From NCBI RefSeq assembly GCF_036088315.1, contig NZ_CP107996.1, positions 2,500,501 to 2,564,500 on the forward strand: 64,000 bases of DNA, read 5' to 3'. The stretch is from Streptomyces sp. NBC_00344 (GTDB lineage Bacteria; Actinomycetota; Actinomycetes; Streptomycetales; Streptomycetaceae). The translations under genes and the position numbers were made by a program. The notes under the pieces were generated by a model, which was not told the origin of the DNA, ran no database searches, and saw only the letters and a list, made by a program, of their open reading frames with translations. Positions within the stretch are counted from its first letter, which is position 1. Each line of letters opens with the position of its first letter. Shown here one piece after another: positions 1 to 7,559 of this stretch.

Positions 1-601
1 CGAAGCCGACGGCGAGGCGGCGGTCCACCATCTCCTCGTCGTCCGCGGCCTGCACGACCCGCCCGGTCGCAGCGGCGAGCTGGCGCCGCCACACGTAGCG
101 CAGAAACTCCTCGAGCTCCGGCAGCAGCAGTTCGACCAGCGGATAGGTGACCTCGGTGCGGGTCATCCCCGGCTCGGGGGGTTCGGTGAGACCGGCCAGG
201 AAGGAGTCGATCTGCCATTCGGCGAGCCGGGCGGTGGTCTGACCGGTGGACCGGGCGACCTGCACGGCCATCGGCTCGCTCAGCAGACCGGCCTCCACCA
301 GACCCGCGAGGCGGCGCAGGGCCAGAACGTCCGCCTCGGTGAGCGCCTTGGCCTGACCGATGTCGGCGAAGCCCATGGCCCGCCAGAAGCGGGAGGCCAG
401 CTCCATCGAGACACCGGCCGTGCGGGCTGCCTGGAACGGGGTGTAACGGCGGTCGGCGCCCAGGATCAGCTGCTCGAGCCGGATGGCCAGCGGATCATCA
501 CTCGGTTCCGCCGTGTGGTCGACCTGGTGATGCGGGGTGGGATAGGGCGAAAAAGGGGGCTGCTCCTCGCCCGAGCCGGACGAGATGTCGTCGACGGTCA
601 C
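1..601 (-). CDS. cya: Class III adenylate cyclase, N-terminal part (runs off left edge)
   Basis: The reading frame starts at a GTG (599-601) preceded by an AGGAGG ribosome site and stays open for 200 codons to the window edge. What is visible is the alpha-helical regulatory region of actinobacterial adenylate cyclases (Ad_Cy_reg type), including the stretch LILGADRRYTPFQAA and a long charged helix region. The catalytic cyclase domain would lie beyond position 1. The family makes cAMP from ATP; the N-terminal domain is known to modulate activity in response to pH or ligands in mycobacterial relatives. It lies downstream of birA on the same strand, which is the Streptomyces arrangement. The identification rests on this recognisable N-terminus plus gene order. 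Confidence 0.85.
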   Translation of the reverse strand, partial: MTVDDISSGSGEEQPPFSPYPTPHHQVDHTAEPSDDPLAIRLEQLILGADRRYTPFQAARTAGVSMELASRFWRAMGFADIGQAKALTEADVLALRRLAGLVEAGLLSEPMAVQVARSTGQTTARLAEWQIDSFLAGLTEPPEPGMTRTEVTYPLVELLLPELEEFLRYVWRRQLAAATGRVVQAADDEEMVDRRLAVGF

Positions 602-686
602 CTGCCGCCTCCTGCCCATTCCCTGCGCACTGCCCTGCCGATCTGGATGTCCTGGCGTGCCGATCTGCCACGGATCGCCTCAACCA

Positions 687-704
687 TACGGCAGGTGTGC
701 CGTA
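687..704. terminator. 7-bp inverted repeat between birA and cya
   Basis: TACGGCA (687-693) and TGCCGTA (698-704) form a perfect stem with a 4-base loop. It sits after the birA stop and about 85 bases ahead of the cya start, so it could be a weak birA terminator or an operator for cya. There is no T-tract, and the sequence alone does not decide between them. Confidence 0.4.
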
Positions 705-756
705 GCTCACTGTGCCGATGCGGGTTCGGCCTCGTCGGATGCCTGCGGCGGCGGGC

Positions 757-1608
757 TCAGACGGGTCGCAGATGCACGATGTCGCCTGCGCCGACCGGCT
801 GAACACCCTGCCGGGTGGCCAGGACCAGCCTGCCGTCACCGTCCACAGCGACCGCTTCCCCGGTCAGCGACGTGTCGCCGGGCAGTTCCGCCCGCACGGT
901 ACGTCCCAGCGTCGAGCACCCGGCGGCGTACGTCTCCTGGAGGCCGGAGGCGACCGGATCGCCGTCCGCGGCACGCCAGTCCCCGTACCACTGCGCCAGC
1001 GAGCGCAGTACGGCCCGCAGCAGGGTGTCGCGGTCGGTGGAGACCGCGCCGGCGAGGGCCAGCGATCCGGCCGTGGGGACCGGGAGCTCGTCGGCGCCGA
1101 GTGAGACGTTGAGGCCGATGCCGACCACCACGGCGTCGTCGCCGGCCCGCTCGGCGAGGATGCCGCCCGCCTTGCGCTCGTCGCCGCCGACCGTGACCAG
1201 CAGGTCGTTCGGCCATTTCAGAGCGGTGTCGACACCGGCGGAGCGGGAGAGACCGGTGGCCACGGCGACCCCGGTGAGCAGCGGCAGCCACCCCCAGCGC
1301 TCGACCGGCACCCGCGGCCCCGGCTTCAGGACCACGGAGAAGAAGAGGCCGGAGCGCGCGGGCGCCGACCACCTCCGGTCGAGCCGGCCACGTCCCGCGG
1401 TCTGTTCCTCGGCAACGAGTACCGCGCCCTCATCGAGGTCCGCGGCCCGCGCCGCCAGGTCGGAGTTGGTGGATCCGGTGCTCTGAACGACATCGAGCGA
1501 GGTCCACAGCGAACCGGGTCGCAGCAGCGCGCGGCGCAGCGCCGTGGCGTTCAGCGGCGGGCGCTCCAGGTCCGACCAGCGATTGTCAGGTACATCCGAT
1601 GGCGTCAT
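757..1608 (-). CDS. birA: Biotin-[acetyl/propionyl-CoA carboxylase] ligase BirA
   Basis: This 283-residue enzyme activates biotin with ATP and attaches it to the carrier lysine of acyl-CoA carboxylase alpha chains, such as AccA2 encoded at 7560-9323. The biotin/ATP loop GRGRLDRRW is at residues 72-80, the KWPNDLL motif starts at 131, and the RKAGGIL segment is near 145. There is no N-terminal helix-turn-helix, so it is a monofunctional class I ligase and not a repressor. The ATG at 1606-1608 is chosen because homology begins there; the frame stays open far upstream, but that stretch is antisense to pccB. It is divergent from pccB, a neighbourhood kept in mycobacteria as well. Confidence 0.95.
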   Translation of the reverse strand: MTPSDVPDNRWSDLERPPLNATALRRALLRPGSLWTSLDVVQSTGSTNSDLAARAADLDEGAVLVAEEQTAGRGRLDRRWSAPARSGLFFSVVLKPGPRVPVERWGWLPLLTGVAVATGLSRSAGVDTALKWPNDLLVTVGGDERKAGGILAERAGDDAVVVGIGLNVSLGADELPVPTAGSLALAGAVSTDRDTLLRAVLRSLAQWYGDWRAADGDPVASGLQETYAAGCSTLGRTVRAELPGDTSLTGEAVAVDGDGRLVLATRQGVQPVGAGDIVHLRPV

Positions 1609-1746
1609 GCAACCCAGATTAGGTGTGGCAAACGACGCACTGCCGAGGCGCACCAGCGCCGATACGCTACGTGTCAGTAGCAAGACCGACCCCAGACCCG
1701 CAATATCCCCCGACCGACGCCTGAGCAGCCAGGGAGCCGCATCCCG

Positions 1747-3330
1747 ATGTCCGAGCCGGAAGCGATCAACGTCCACACCACCGCGGGGAAGCTCGCGGAC
1801 CTTCAGCACCGTATTGAAGAGGCGACACACGCCGGCTCCGCACGCGCGGTCGAGAAGCAGCACGCCAAGGGCAAGCTGACGGCCCGTGAGCGAGTGGAAC
1901 TGCTGCTCGACGAGGGTTCCTTCGTCGAGCTGGACGAGTTCGCCCGGCACCGCTCGACGAACTTCGGCATCGAGAAGAACCGGCCGTACGGCGATGGTGT
2001 CGTCACCGGCTACGGCACGGTCGACGGCCGCCCGGTGTGCGTGTACTCGCAGGACTTCACGATCTTCGGCGGTTCGCTCGGCGAGGTCTACGGCGAGAAG
2101 ATCGTCAAAGTCATGGACTTCGCCATGAAGACGGGCTGTCCGATCATCGGCATCAACGACGGTGGCGGCGCCCGCATCCAGGAGGGTGTGGTGGCGCTCG
2201 GTCTGTTCGCCGAGATCTTCCGCCGCAACGTCCACGCCTCGGGCGTCATTCCGCAGATCAGCCTGATCGTCGGCCCGTGCGCGGGCGGCGCGGTGTACTC
2301 CCCCGCGATCACCGACTTCACGGTGATGGTCGACCAGACGTCGCACATGTTCATCACAGGGCCCGACGTGATCAAGACCGTCACCGGCGAGGACGTGGGC
2401 TTCGAGGAGCTGGGCGGGGCCCGGACGCACAACACGACGTCCGGTGTCGCGCACCACATGGCGGGCGACGAGAAGGACGCGATCGAGTACGTCAAATCGC
2501 TGCTCTCCTATCTGCCTTCGAACAATCTCTCCGAGGCGCCGGCCTTCCCGGACGAGGCGGACCTGGAGACCTCGGACGAGGACCGGGAGCTCGACAGCCT
2601 CATCCCGGACTCGGCGAACCAGCCGTACGACATGCACACCGCGATCGAACATGTCCTGGACGAGAGCGAGTTCCTGGAGACCCAGGCTCTGTTCGCGCCG
2701 AACATCATCACCGGCTTCGGCCGGGTCGAGGGGCATCCGGTCGGGATCGTCGCCAACCAGCCGATGCAGTTCGCGGGCTGCCTGGACATCGACGCGTCGG
2801 AGAAGGCGGCACGCTTCGTCCGCACCTGTGACGCGTTCAACGTCCCGGTCATCACCTTCGTCGACGTGCCGGGCTTCCTGCCCGGTGTGGACCAGGAATA
2901 CGGCGGCATCATCCGCCGCGGCGCCAAGCTCATCTTCGCCTACGCGGAGGCCACCGTGCCGCTGATCACGGTCATCACCCGCAAGGCGTTCGGCGGCGCC
3001 TACGACGTGATGGGCTCCAAGCACCTGGGTGCCGACCTCAACGTCGCCTGGCCGACCGCGCAGATCGCGGTGATGGGCGCGCAGGGCGCGGTCAACATCC
3101 TGCACCGCCGTACGATCGCCGCCGCCGACGACGCGGAGGCCACCCGTGCCGGGCTGATCTCCGACTACGAGGACACGCTGCTCAATCCGTACGTGGCGGC
3201 CGAGCGCGGCTACGTCGACGCGGTGATCATGCCGTCGGAGACCCGGCGGCACATTGTGCGCGGGTTGCGTCAGCTGCGCTCGAAGCGGGAATCCCTCCCT
3301 CCGAAGAAGCACGGCAACATCCCCCTCTAG
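1747..3330 (+). CDS. pccB: Propionyl-CoA carboxylase beta (carboxyltransferase) subunit PccB
   Basis: The 527-residue carboxyltransferase moves CO2 from carboxybiotin to propionyl-CoA (and probably other short acyl-CoAs), giving methylmalonyl-CoA for polyketides and odd-chain metabolism. It has the two crotonase-like halves of the family, with the oxyanion-forming glycine stretches [10 protein letters not shown] (about 176-185) and FGGAYDVMG (about 415-423). Asp420 in AYDVM lines up with the residue (422 in S. coelicolor PccB) known to set acyl-CoA preference. The length matches the family. The epsilon subunit gene follows 32 bases later and the biotinylated alpha chain is encoded at 7560-9323. 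A possible -10 box (TACGCT) lies at 1663-1668. Confidence 0.95.
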   Translation: MSEPEAINVHTTAGKLADLQHRIEEATHAGSARAVEKQHAKGKLTARERVELLLDEGSFVELDEFARHRSTNFGIEKNRPYGDGVVTGYGTVDGRPVCVYSQDFTIFGGSLGEVYGEKIVKVMDFAMKTGCPIIGINDGGGARIQEGVVALGLFAEIFRRNVHASGVIPQISLIVGPCAGGAVYSPAITDFTVMVDQTSHMFITGPDVIKTVTGEDVGFEELGGARTHNTTSGVAHHMAGDEKDAIEYVKSLLSYLPSNNLSEAPAFPDEADLETSDEDRELDSLIPDSANQPYDMHTAIEHVLDESEFLETQALFAPNIITGFGRVEGHPVGIVANQPMQFAGCLDIDASEKAARFVRTCDAFNVPVITFVDVPGFLPGVDQEYGGIIRRGAKLIFAYAEATVPLITVITRKAFGGAYDVMGSKHLGADLNVAWPTAQIAVMGAQGAVNILHRRTIAAADDAEATRAGLISDYEDTLLNPYVAAERGYVDAVIMPSETRRHIVRGLRQLRSKRESLPPKKHGNIPL

Positions 3331-3362
3331 GCCACCGAAGTAACTCCAGAAAGGGCTCGACG

Positions 3363-3569
3363 ATGATCAAGGTCGTACGGGGCAACCCGACCCCCGAGGA
3401 GCTGGCCGCCGCTCTGGCGGTGGTCCGGGCGCGCGCCGCGGCGGCGGCTTCCGCGCCGTCCGGCGCGCCCCTGCCGCCCGAGGAATGGTCCGACCCGGCG
3501 CGTATCGCCCGCCACCGGATAGCCCGGCCGGGGCCGCGGACCTGGGCGCGGACCTACTGGCCCGGATAG
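3363..3569 (+). CDS. pccE: Acyl-CoA carboxylase epsilon subunit
   Basis: This 68-residue protein opens with IKVVRGNPTPEELAAALAVV, the hallmark of the small epsilon subunits of actinobacterial acyl-CoA carboxylases. Its C-terminus carries the short conserved W/R/P-rich tail (RPGPRTWARTYWP). Such subunits bind the beta chain hexamer and raise its activity with the alpha chain. Position directly after pccB, same strand, fits one transcript ending at the hairpin at 3634-3668. The middle is alanine- and proline-rich and poorly conserved, as usual in this family. Confidence 0.9.
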   Translation: MIKVVRGNPTPEELAAALAVVRARAAAAASAPSGAPLPPEEWSDPARIARHRIARPGPRTWARTYWPG

Positions 3570-3633
3570 CGGCCGGACACCACGGCGGGGCCGGACCCGG
3601 GGCAGGGATGCTCCGGATCCGGCTCCCGAATCG

Positions 3634-3668
3634 CCCTTCGCCCCGTCGCGGTACGTCGGGGCGAAGGG
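3634..3668. terminator. Hairpin between pccE and the convergent GDSL hydrolase gene
   Basis: CCCTTCGCCCCG (3634-3645) and CGGGGCGAAGGG (3657-3668) form a perfect 12-bp stem with an 11-base loop. It lies between convergent genes and probably stops transcription from both sides. There is no U-tract, as is common in Streptomyces. Confidence 0.8.
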
Positions 3669-3705
3669 CTGTCCGCTGCCCGGTCCGGGCTCCGGCGCGC
3701 CGGAC

Positions 3706-4965
3706 TCACATCAGCTCGGCCAGCGTGGCGGCCATCACCCGGTAGCCGGCGTCGTTGGGGTGCAGATGGTCACCGGAGTCGTAGCCGGAGCCGATCCGGT
3801 CGGCGTCGGCCGGGTCGGCCAGGGCCCGGTCGAAGTCGGCGTATCCGTCGAACTCCCCCGACGTCCGGATCCAGTGGTTGATCGCGTCACTCGCCTTCGC
3901 CGCATGCGCTCCCCAGTGGTCGGAGCCCTTGAGCGGGAGCAGGGTCGAGCCGATGATCCGCAGTCCGCGCGCGTGCGCCTGGTGAATCAACTGCCGGTAG
4001 CCGGCGATGACTTCACCGGCCGACACCACAGGCGCCGGCTTGTAGGTGGGCTGATCACCGGTTTCGCTGAACCCGATGTCATTGACCCCCTGCAGCACGG
4101 CGACGGTGGAGACGCCCGGCCGGCCGAGCGCGTCGCGGCCGAAGCGAGCGGTGGCACGCTCCCCGTACCAGGCCGAGTCGTTGAGGAGGAGGTTCCCGCC
4201 GATGCCCGCGTTGAGCACGGGGCGGCGGGTCAGCTCCGCCAGATCATCCGGGTAGCGGCGGTCGGCGCCGGGGGTGGAACCGTATCCGTCGGTGATGGAA
4301 TCCCCGAAGAGGACCACCCCGCGATCGCGGACCGCCTTCCCGCCGCCGCCCACATCGACACCTGAGAGGTAGTACCAGGACCGGGTGCGGTCCGTGAACG
4401 CCGCACCCGGACCGTCGGCGCGGTGATCCCCCGCGGCCCGGTAGGTGTCGGTGAAGCCCTGGGCATGGTAGGTCGCGGGCCCGGTCGTACCCGCCAGATA
4501 GAGCGTGACGGTCACCGATCCCAGCCGCCGCAGACGCAGCCGGGCAGCGTCGCTGCGCAGCTCACCGTGCGCCGGGACGACGGCAGTGCGCCGCCCGGCG
4601 AAGGTGAGACCGCGGACCGTTTCCTTGCGCACCGCCGCGCCCTTCTCCGTCCGGGCGACGGTGGCTCCGGTGATGGTGAGGGGCGAGGTGCCGTAGGTGT
4701 TGGAGAGCCGGATGCGGGCGAGGTCACCCCCCTCGGTCACCCGCACGACCTGGCGGACGGTCTGGTGCGAGAAGCCCTCCTGGGACCAGTTGGGCGTGAA
4801 GCCGGTACTGGGGAGCTGCGGAGACGCGGCCCAGGCCGCCGTCCAGCCGACGCCCTGCGCGGTCCTGGTGGCGGTGGCCGCCCCGTGCGGAGTGGCGGCC
4901 GACAGGACCAGACCGAGGGCGACGGTGAGCGCGGCGGCGGAGGACTGCCTGCGGAACAGCTTCAC
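3706..4965 (-). CDS. Secreted SGNH/GDSL-family esterase or lipase
   Basis: The 419-residue protein has a signal peptide (MKLFRRQ, then a hydrophobic run to about residue 24, then Ala-rich). A beta-rich N-terminal region covers roughly 40-210 and an SGNH hydrolase domain follows. Block I GDSITDGYG is at 221-229 (Ser223), the block II glycine is in NAGIGGN (252-258), block III GVND is at 293-296, and the catalytic Asp/His pair is in DHLHP (399-403). Proteins of this architecture hydrolyse esters outside the cell; the substrate cannot be read from sequence. It is divergent from a TetR regulator, and the shared 84-base spacer holds inverted repeats (4985-5047), so it is probably that regulator's target. 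Confidence 0.9.
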   Translation of the reverse strand: MKLFRRQSSAAALTVALGLVLSAATPHGAATATRTAQGVGWTAAWAASPQLPSTGFTPNWSQEGFSHQTVRQVVRVTEGGDLARIRLSNTYGTSPLTITGATVARTEKGAAVRKETVRGLTFAGRRTAVVPAHGELRSDAARLRLRRLGSVTVTLYLAGTTGPATYHAQGFTDTYRAAGDHRADGPGAAFTDRTRSWYYLSGVDVGGGGKAVRDRGVVLFGDSITDGYGSTPGADRRYPDDLAELTRRPVLNAGIGGNLLLNDSAWYGERATARFGRDALGRPGVSTVAVLQGVNDIGFSETGDQPTYKPAPVVSAGEVIAGYRQLIHQAHARGLRIIGSTLLPLKGSDHWGAHAAKASDAINHWIRTSGEFDGYADFDRALADPADADRIGSGYDSGDHLHPNDAGYRVMAATLAELM

Positions 4966-4984
4966 GGCGAACTCCTAGAGTCGG

Positions 4985-5047
4985 TAACGGGTCTTGAGTT
5001 CCGTTAGGATAGGACGACCGTAACAGAGTCCGGCGCACTAACGGAAC
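4985..5047. promoter_or_regulatory. Putative TetR operators in the GDSL/TetR divergent spacer
   Basis: TAACGG (4985-4990) and CCGTTA (5001-5006) form an inverted repeat with a 10-base centre. GTTCCGTTAG (4998-5007) and CTAACGGAAC (5038-5047) form a second, perfect 10-bp pair 30 bases apart. The last copy ends two bases before the regulator's GTG start. The placement between divergent genes suggests autoregulation plus control of the hydrolase. Confidence 0.65.
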
Positions 5048-5049
5048 AG

Positions 5050-5688
5050 GTGACCCATTTGAATACGGATCCGCAGGTCCCACCCGGCACGCTGCGACCC
5101 GGCGGCCGCACCGCCAAGGTCCGTGCCGCCGTACTGGCGGCCACTCAGGAGGCCCTGGTCGGACAGGGCTTCCAGGACCTCACCATGGATCGGGTCGCCG
5201 CCGCCGCGGGCGTCGGCAAGACCACCGTCTACCGTCGCTGGGGATCCCCGATCGGCCTGGTCACCGACCTGTTGCGCGACATGGCGGAGCAGTCGGTCCC
5301 GGCCGCGGACACCGGCACCGTCGAAGGCGACCTGCGCGCCAACGCCAACCTCGTCCTGGAGACGCTCACCGATCCCCGCATGGGCCCCGTGTTCCGGGCG
5401 GTGATCGCTGCGGCGACGTGCGACACGCAGTGCGCGATCGCCCTCAACGGCTTCTACGCGGCCCGCGTCCGGGCCTGGACACCCTGCGTGGAGCGGGCGG
5501 TGGCCCGCGGTGAGCTCCCCGCGGACACCGTGGCCGCCGAGGTGATCAGGGCCGTGTCGTCTCCGCTCTACTACCGGTTCGCCATCAGCCATGAACCGCT
5601 CCGGACGGCCGATGCGGACCGCGCCGCCACAGCCGCGCTGGCGGCAGCGCGAGCCGGGGCGTACGCAGCGGACCCGGAAGCCCGATGA
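5050..5688 (+). CDS. TetR/AcrR-family transcriptional regulator
   Basis: The 212-residue protein has an N-terminal TetR helix-turn-helix (about 25-70) containing DRVAAAAGVGKTTVYRRWGS, a typical recognition-helix sequence. The C-terminal half is the TetR_C ligand domain type common in Streptomyces, with two cysteines in ATCDTQC. It is expected to act as a dimeric repressor released by a small molecule. The GTG at 5050 is used because the operator-like repeat ends immediately before it. The divergent GDSL hydrolase gene is the likely target. The ligand is unknown. Confidence 0.9.
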   Translation: MTHLNTDPQVPPGTLRPGGRTAKVRAAVLAATQEALVGQGFQDLTMDRVAAAAGVGKTTVYRRWGSPIGLVTDLLRDMAEQSVPAADTGTVEGDLRANANLVLETLTDPRMGPVFRAVIAAATCDTQCAIALNGFYAARVRAWTPCVERAVARGELPADTVAAEVIRAVSSPLYYRFAISHEPLRTADADRAATAALAAARAGAYAADPEAR

Positions 5689-5706
5689 GTCCGCGGCAAC
5701 CGGCTT

Positions 5707-5726
5707 CCTGAGTACCCGTACTCAGG
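5707..5726. promoter_or_regulatory. 20-bp palindrome before the 42-residue membrane protein gene
   Basis: CCTGAGTAC (5707-5715) and GTACTCAGG (5718-5726) are perfect inverted arms around a 2-base centre. The element begins 18 bases after the TetR stop and ends 33 bases before the small membrane protein start. It is too short in its centre to be a good hairpin loop, so a dimeric protein-binding site is more likely than a terminator. Confidence 0.55.
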
Positions 5727-5759
5727 CGTTCGGGCCGCTCCCGCCGCACCATCGGATGC

Positions 5760-5888
5760 ATGCTGTGGTCCGACCCCGAGGACAAACCCCCCAAGGAACT
5801 GCGCGACGTGCAGGCGATGCTGCGCAGGGCGGGGCTTCTGCTCGCGCTCGCGATGGTCCTTGCCATGGTGGTCCTGGGCCTGAACTGA
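5760..5888 (+). CDS. 42-residue single-pass membrane protein, MmpA-like
   Basis: The frame from ATG 5760 to TGA 5886-5888 encodes 42 residues: a charged N-terminus ([18 protein letters not shown]), then [20 protein letters not shown], a clear transmembrane helix, ending in LGLN. Third-position G/C is very high, supporting real coding. From memory a 42-residue conserved Streptomyces protein called morphogenic membrane protein MmpA has this character; I name it as a likely match only. It lies 37 bases before maf on the same strand. It has no strong ribosome site. Confidence 0.75.
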   Translation: MLWSDPEDKPPKELRDVQAMLRRAGLLLALAMVLAMVVLGLN

Positions 5889-5913
5889 TGCGTACACCGT
5901 TCAGGGCGCGCCC

Positions 5914-5926
5914 TACGATGACGCCA
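5914..5926 (+). promoter_or_regulatory. Leaderless promoter -10 box of maf
   Basis: TACGAT (5914-5919) is followed by six bases and then the maf ATG at 5926. This is the spacing expected if transcription starts at or next to the A of the start codon. No ribosome site precedes the ATG. No convincing -35 was assigned. Confidence 0.5.
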
Positions 5927-6528
5927 TGACTGCTCAGCGCCGACTCGTGCTCGGTTCCGCGTCCCCGGCCCGTCTCGGCCTGCTCCGAGCCGCCGGACTG
6001 GCACCCGAGGTGATCGTCAGCGGTGTGGACGAGGACGCCATCAGCGCGCCGACCCCCGCCGAACTGGCGCTCGTTCTGGCCGAGGCCAAGGCGTCCTCCG
6101 TGGCCGCGCGGCCGGAGGCATCGGGAGCCCTGGTCATCGGATGCGACTCCGTGCTGGAGCTCGACGGAGAGGCCCTGGGCAAGCCCGCGGACGCCGGCGA
6201 GGCCACCACTCGCTGGAAGTCCATGCGCGGCCGCTCGGGCGTCCTGCAGACCGGCCACTGCGTCATCGACACGGTCACCGGCCGCCGGTCCTCCGCCACC
6301 GCCTCCACGACGGTCCGGTTCGGCGAACCGACGGACGCCGAGATCGCCGCCTACGTGGCCAGCGGCGAACCGCTGCACGTGGCGGGCTCCTTCACCCTGG
6401 ACGGCCGCTCGGCGCCGTTCATCGACTCCATCGAGGGCAGTCACGGCAATGTCATCGGCCTCTCGCTGCCGCTGCTGCGCACGCTGCTGGCCGAACTGGG
6501 TGTTCCGATCATCGACTTGTGGGTCTGA
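5926..6528 (+). CDS. maf: Maf-family nucleoside triphosphate pyrophosphatase
   Basis: The 200-residue protein begins with [19 protein letters not shown], the phosphate-binding motif of Maf proteins. It continues with [23 protein letters not shown] and [13 protein letters not shown], all conserved Maf segments with the acidic catalytic residues. Maf enzymes hydrolyse non-canonical or modified NTPs to NMP and pyrophosphate, housecleaning the nucleotide pool; overexpression can affect septation. The ATG start fits the TAnnnT box six bases upstream. The gene sits between the carboxylase beta and alpha genes, as in mycobacteria. Confidence 0.95.
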   Translation: MTAQRRLVLGSASPARLGLLRAAGLAPEVIVSGVDEDAISAPTPAELALVLAEAKASSVAARPEASGALVIGCDSVLELDGEALGKPADAGEATTRWKSMRGRSGVLQTGHCVIDTVTGRRSSATASTTVRFGEPTDAEIAAYVASGEPLHVAGSFTLDGRSAPFIDSIEGSHGNVIGLSLPLLRTLLAELGVPIIDLWV

Positions 6529-6641
6529 GCCGGGGCGCCGCCCCGGCAGGGGCCAGGCGGGCCGCGGTCATGCCGGACCACGGACATGCCGGGCGGGGCG
6601 GGCACCGGACCACGCGGGTACCCGACAGCGGGACTGCCGGA

Positions 6642-6673
6642 CCGCGGGAGGGTCAGGCCGCGGGAGGGTCAGG
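6642..6673. repeat. Tandem duplication of a 16-bp unit
   Basis: The unit CCGCGGGAGGGTCAGG occurs twice head to tail (6642-6657 and 6658-6673). It covers the stop codon (6669-6671) of the membrane protein gene read on the minus strand, so the stop lies within the second copy. It is probably a recent local duplication. Confidence 0.8.
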
Positions 6674-7136
6674 CCGCCGCGGGCGCGCCGTTCCCTCCGG
6701 GGCCGGTCTCGCCGGGCGGCACATCGGCCACCGCGGGCACCGGCCGTTCCCTGTCGTAGGCCACCAGGGTCCATACGATCAGCGCCAGCACGATCATCAT
6801 CAGGACGAAGGCCGGCCAGCCGACCAGACCCACCGTCAGGGCTCCCAGCACTCCGTGCACCACAGCACAGGTGATCAGCAGGATCTTGCCGAAGCGGCCC
6901 GGAGCGCGGTCCTTGATGCCGGTGCGCAGCAGGAAGTACGCGCACAGCAGGAGGTACAGGCCGAATACGGCACCGGCTGCCCACGCGCCGTTGGCTATCG
7001 CCCCGGAGTCCATGCCCGCCAGGGACATGTGCTGATTGTCGGCGACCTTGCCGAGCACCAGGTTCACGAAGGCGATACCGAAGGCCTCCAGAAAGAGGAC
7101 AATCGCAGCCACAAAGGCCACTGGTCTGCGCGCCAT
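6669..7136 (-). CDS. Four-helix integral membrane protein of unknown function
   Basis: A start at ATG 7134-7136 has a purine-rich ribosome site (GGGGGGTGGGGTC) and gives 155 residues. There are four predicted hydrophobic segments: near the N-terminus (PVAFVAAIVLFLEAFGIAF), then WAAGAVFGLYLLLCAYFLL, ILLITCAVVHGVLGALTVGL and FVLMMIVLALIVWTLVAY. The C-terminus is a Pro/Gly/Ala-rich cytoplasmic tail. I do not recognise a functional domain. It is the conserved neighbour between maf and accA2 in Streptomyces. A longer in-frame start exists 51 bases upstream but lacks the ribosome site. Confidence 0.8.
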   Translation of the reverse strand: MARRPVAFVAAIVLFLEAFGIAFVNLVLGKVADNQHMSLAGMDSGAIANGAWAAGAVFGLYLLLCAYFLLRTGIKDRAPGRFGKILLITCAVVHGVLGALTVGLVGWPAFVLMMIVLALIVWTLVAYDRERPVPAVADVPPGETGPGGNGAPAAA

Positions 7137-7559
7137 GACCCCACCCCCCGGTTGATTAACGCCCGTTACCGCAAGTACGTACGACACCGCGCAGGCTACT
7201 CATGGGTATGCACCGGGACAAGGGGTCTGGGCTCATCGCAAAGAATCCTCCGCCAAGTCGTAGGGACTCCACAAAGAAACCGCGGTCGCGGATGGCTCGA
7301 GTGACAGAGACCTAGGCCACATACCGGAGCTACTGTGGGTTCCGGGAACCCTCCTCACCGTGGTGCGACAAGGGACTTCGCACTTGAGCGAAGATCGGAT
7401 AACACCCTGTGTGGGGAAGCTCACCCATGGGAACAGGTCGAAACGCGGTGTCGACAGTCCCTAAACTCAGCATGTTTCAGCGAACTCTTCGGCACGATGA
7501 CCTGCCGAGTCACCCTGCTCGGGTGTGAGCGGGGCAAACACAGCAAGGAGGGAGCCATC
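7137..7559 (+). promoter_or_regulatory. Long untranslated region upstream of accA2 with hairpins
   Basis: About 420 bases separate the divergent membrane protein start from accA2. No coding frame is convincing. GGGTTCC and GGAACCC around one base form a perfect inverted repeat at about 7334-7348. GTGCGA and TCGCAC form a stem at about 7363-7381. TTGAGC and GATAAC lie near 7383-7402 but their spacing (8) is not that of a normal promoter. The last bases carry a strong AAGGAGGGAG ribosome site for accA2. A structured leader is possible; no known riboswitch was recognised. Confidence 0.4.

Noticed and set aside
1581..1600. TTGTCAGGT near the birA start as a RecA-NDp promoter
   Set aside because: The second half of the motif (TAnnnT at the right distance) is missing and it lies in the birA coding sequence.
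1609..3312. Minus-strand open frame extending birA upstream to a very long protein
   Set aside because: It is antisense to pccB, has the Arg/Asp/Val-rich composition of a shadow frame, and BirA homology starts at 1608.
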